Below, piece after piece: positions 5,435 through 6,703 of a stretch of DNA of 6,703 nucleotides; position 1 is the stretch's first letter, and each line of letters starts with the position of its first letter. This DNA comes from Flammeovirgaceae bacterium UBA2786. Its GTDB lineage: Bacteria; Bacteroidota; Bacteroidia; Cytophagales; Cyclobacteriaceae. A model generated the notes under the pieces. The model did no database searches, was not told the origin of the DNA, and was given only the letters and a program-made list of their open reading frames with translations. The stretch spans positions 50,389-57,091 of the forward strand of contig DEIA01000046.1 in the NCBI GenBank assembly GCA_002352225.1. Direction: 5' to 3'. The translations under genes and the position numbers were made by a program.

Positions 5435-6364
5435 TTACAAACGGATAAATAATGAACTGATAGATTCGTGATCGTGTATTTTGCGAATGGCTTTTGCGAA
5501 AAGATCCGACACACTAAGCACCTTTATTTTGTTCGTCTTCTGTTTTAAAGGAATGGTATCGGTTACCACAAGCTCTTCTAATGCAGAGTTTTGCACGTTA
5601 TCGTAAGCATTACCCGATAATACGGGGTGAGTACAGATGGCACGTACGGTTGTTGCGCCCTTTTCCTTTAGAAGTGCAGCGGCTTTACAGATAGTGCCTG
5701 CTGTATCAACCAGATCATCAACCAATACAACATCTTTTCCTTCAACATCGCCAATCAGGCGCATCGACTCAATCTTATTGGCTTCTTTCCGGTATTTGTC
5801 GCACACGGCAAGATCGGCATTAAAGAATTTTGCAAAACTTCTGGCGCGTTTGATGCCGCCTACATCCGGAGAGGCAAACATGATGTTTTCCAGGTTAAGC
5901 GACTTGAGATAAGGCACAAAAATATAGTTACCATCCAGGTGATCTACCGGAATGTCAAAGAATCCCTGAATCTGGTCAGCATGTAAATCGCAGGTCATTA
6001 TCCGGTGTGCACCGGCAGCCGAAAGCAGGTTAGCAATCAATTTGGCGGCTATGGCTACCCGGGGTTTGTCTTTTCTGTCCTGGCGGGCATATCCAAAGTA
6101 AGGAATAACCACATTTACATTTGAGGCACTGGCTCTTTTTGCTGCATCAATCATCAGCAAGAGTTCCATAAAATTCTCGGCCGGAGCAAAGGTAGACTGG
6201 ATGATGAACACATCGTGGCCCCGAACAGATTCACCAATAAAGGGCGACATTTCGCCATCACTGAATTGCTGGTAATCTACCCGGCCCAAGGGCTCGCCAT
6301 AGGCATGAGCAATTTTGTCAGCCAAATAGGTAGTTGCCCTTCCGGAAAAGATTTTAACAGACAT
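5435..6364 (-). CDS. prs: Ribose-phosphate pyrophosphokinase (PRPP synthetase, class I)
   Basis: Makes 5-phosphoribosyl diphosphate from ribose 5-phosphate and ATP, the precursor for purines, pyrimidines, His, Trp and NAD. The 309 residues match the class I length (about 310-320). In order: FSDGE (34-38), the ATP-binding flexible loop YARQDRKDKPR (92-102), CDLHADQIQGFF (125-136) with metal-ligand His128, PDVGG (166-170), K-R-A-R-S-F-A-K (172-179), and the PRPP loop VVLVDDLVDTAGT (212-224) with Asp216 and Asp217. The DKPR in the loop, where Bacillus has ARSRE-like sequence, fits Bacteroidota; this is from family memory. The start is the ATG at 6364, giving MSVKIFSGRA, a typical N-terminus. A hairpin lies 13 bases upstream and tRNA-Gln 40 bases upstream. 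rplY follows by 32 bases. No separate promoter is visible, so expression probably comes from the tRNA promoter. Confidence 0.97.
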   Translation of the reverse strand: MSVKIFSGRATTYLADKIAHAYGEPLGRVDYQQFSDGEMSPFIGESVRGHDVFIIQSTFAPAENFMELLLMIDAAKRASASNVNVVIPYFGYARQDRKDKPRVAIAAKLIANLLSAAGAHRIMTCDLHADQIQGFFDIPVDHLDGNYIFVPYLKSLNLENIMFASPDVGGIKRARSFAKFFNADLAVCDKYRKEANKIESMRLIGDVEGKDVVLVDDLVDTAGTICKAAALLKEKGATTVRAICTHPVLSGNAYDNVQNSALEELVVTDTIPLKQKTNKIKVLSVSDLFAKAIRKIHDHESISSLFIRL

Positions 6365-6377
6365 TATTCTAAATATT

Positions 6378-6399
6378 AAATCCTGGTTTCCCAGGATTT
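6378..6399. other. 9-bp hairpin with GAAA loop between tRNA-Gln and prs
   Basis: AAATCCTGG pairs perfectly with CCAGGATTT around a 4-base loop. On the - strand the loop reads GAAA, a stable GNRA tetraloop, and what follows (AATATTT) is not a real T-run. On the + strand the stem runs into TTTTTGAG, closer to a terminator form, yet no gene on that strand ends here. On the - strand it is best read as a leader or processing hairpin for prs; it could also be a weak attenuator. Confidence 0.6.
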
Positions 6400-6404
6400 T
6401 TGAG

Positions 6405-6475
6405 TTGTCCTACTAGGATTCGAACCTAGAAAAGCAGAATCAAAATCTGCTGTGTTACCATTACACCATAGGACA
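6405..6475 (-). tRNA. trnQ: tRNA-Gln (anticodon UUG)
   Basis: A complete 71-base cloverleaf on the - strand. The acceptor stem is TGTCCTA with TAGGACA (7 perfect pairs, starting with the U1-A72 pair also seen in E. coli tRNA-Gln). The D stem is GTGT/ACAC, and the anticodon stem is GCAGA/TCTGC with loop TTTTGAT, so the anticodon is TTG, reading CAA. The variable loop is TTTT, and the T arm is CTAGG-TTCGAAT-CCTAG. The discriminator base is A, followed by CTC, so the CCA end is not encoded and must be added by the CCA-adding enzyme. Confidence 0.97.
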
Positions 6476-6502
6476 ATACCTTCAAATCAAAAATTTGAGG
6501 TG

Positions 6503-6532
6503 CAAAGGTAGGAACAATTTCGAGATCTGAAA
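6503..6532 (-). promoter_or_regulatory. Bacteroidota-type promoter for tRNA-Gln (and probably prs-rplY)
   Basis: On the - strand TACCTTTG (6510-6503) is a perfect TAnnTTTG -7 box. Eighteen bases upstream is TTTC (6532-6529), three of four bases of the -33 TTTG; the spacing equals that of the aminotransferase promoter. Transcription should begin around 6497-6500, giving a leader of roughly 22-25 bases before the tRNA 5' end at 6475. The leader holds a small hairpin-forming repeat (TCAAAT/ATTTGA, 6482-6498). Confidence 0.6.
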
Positions 6533-6571
6533 GCCCGAAATTCAGTGTTTTTAGAAGTATTTATGAAGATT

Positions 6572-6703
6572 TTATTGGTCCAGGTCATCAACTTCTGCGG
6601 TAGCCGGGTTGCCGTCTCCAAAGCCCTCTGCCATAAACCGGTATTTGTCTAAAATAGAGATTACAGCATTGCGCAAATGGCGTTCGTTGTTAAAATTAAT
6701 ACT
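6572..6703 (-). CDS. C-terminal end of an unrecognised protein, partial at the window edge
   Basis: On the - strand one frame is open from the right edge to TAA at 6574-6572, giving 43 residues with no start in the window. The sequence begins INFNNERHLRNAVISILDKY and continues to an acidic end (AEVDDLDQ). It reads as a soluble protein end: a likely amphipathic helix (ERHLRNAVISILDKYRF) then a Gly-rich turn and an acidic tail. I do not recognise the family. Support for coding: the frame has good amino-acid composition, the other two frames on this strand have early stops, and its stop lies 40 bases before the tRNA promoter. No clear terminator is visible between it and the tRNA promoter. Confidence 0.7.
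   Translation of the reverse strand, partial: SINFNNERHLRNAVISILDKYRFMAEGFGDGNPATAEVDDLDQ

Noticed and set aside
5917..5924. TATTTTTG box on the - strand inside prs
   Set aside because: Internal to a conserved gene with no -33 partner; expected by chance in A/T-rich sequence.
1..6703. Mobile element, CRISPR, toxin-antitoxin, phage or defence system
   Set aside because: No transposase, integrase, direct-repeat array, nuclease or antitoxin-like gene is visible; all larger genes are core or common metabolic and membrane functions.

Overview
The window looks like chromosomal housekeeping DNA from a member of the Bacteroidota, probably close to Cytophagales. The lineage is inferred, not measured. 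It rests on two promoter-like sites matching the Bacteroidota form (TTTG, about 19 bases, TAnnTTTG), A/T-rich start regions without clear Shine-Dalgarno sequences, and proteins of the Bacteroidota type (Prs with an RQDRKDKPR loop, L25 with an Ala/Lys-rich tail).

Left part, + strand (1-1264): the catalytic C-terminus of a pyruvate dehydrogenase E2 subunit, cut by the window edge, then a hairpin with a T-run, then hslV, the peptidase of the HslUV protease. No hslU is present here. hslV ends tail to tail with the next gene, with 2 bases between the stops.

Middle, - strand (1267-4038): transcription runs right to left. A 56-residue single-helix membrane protein (3803-3633) is followed by a candidate terminator. 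Next comes a strong promoter-like site placed so close to its ATG that the mRNA should be leaderless or nearly so. It drives a class III PLP aminotransferase, followed after 11 bases by an AI-2E family membrane transporter that starts with TTG. These last two look like an operon. An A/T-rich stretch of about 235 bases (3804-4038) separates the small gene from pth.

Right part, - strand (4039-6703): tRNA-Gln(UUG), prs, rplY (L25/CTC) and pth. The prs-rplY-pth order is a well-known bacterial neighbourhood linking PRPP synthesis with translation. tRNA-Gln has its own promoter-like site and probably reads through into prs-rplY. A strong intrinsic terminator after rplY separates pth. The right edge holds the last 43 codons of an unrecognised gene.

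I found no mobile element, CRISPR array, phage gene or defence system, and nothing that amounts to a new multi-gene system. The points most worth checking are the unlisted small membrane protein, the near-leaderless aminotransferase promoter, and the hairpins lying 11-13 bases before the hslV and prs start codons.
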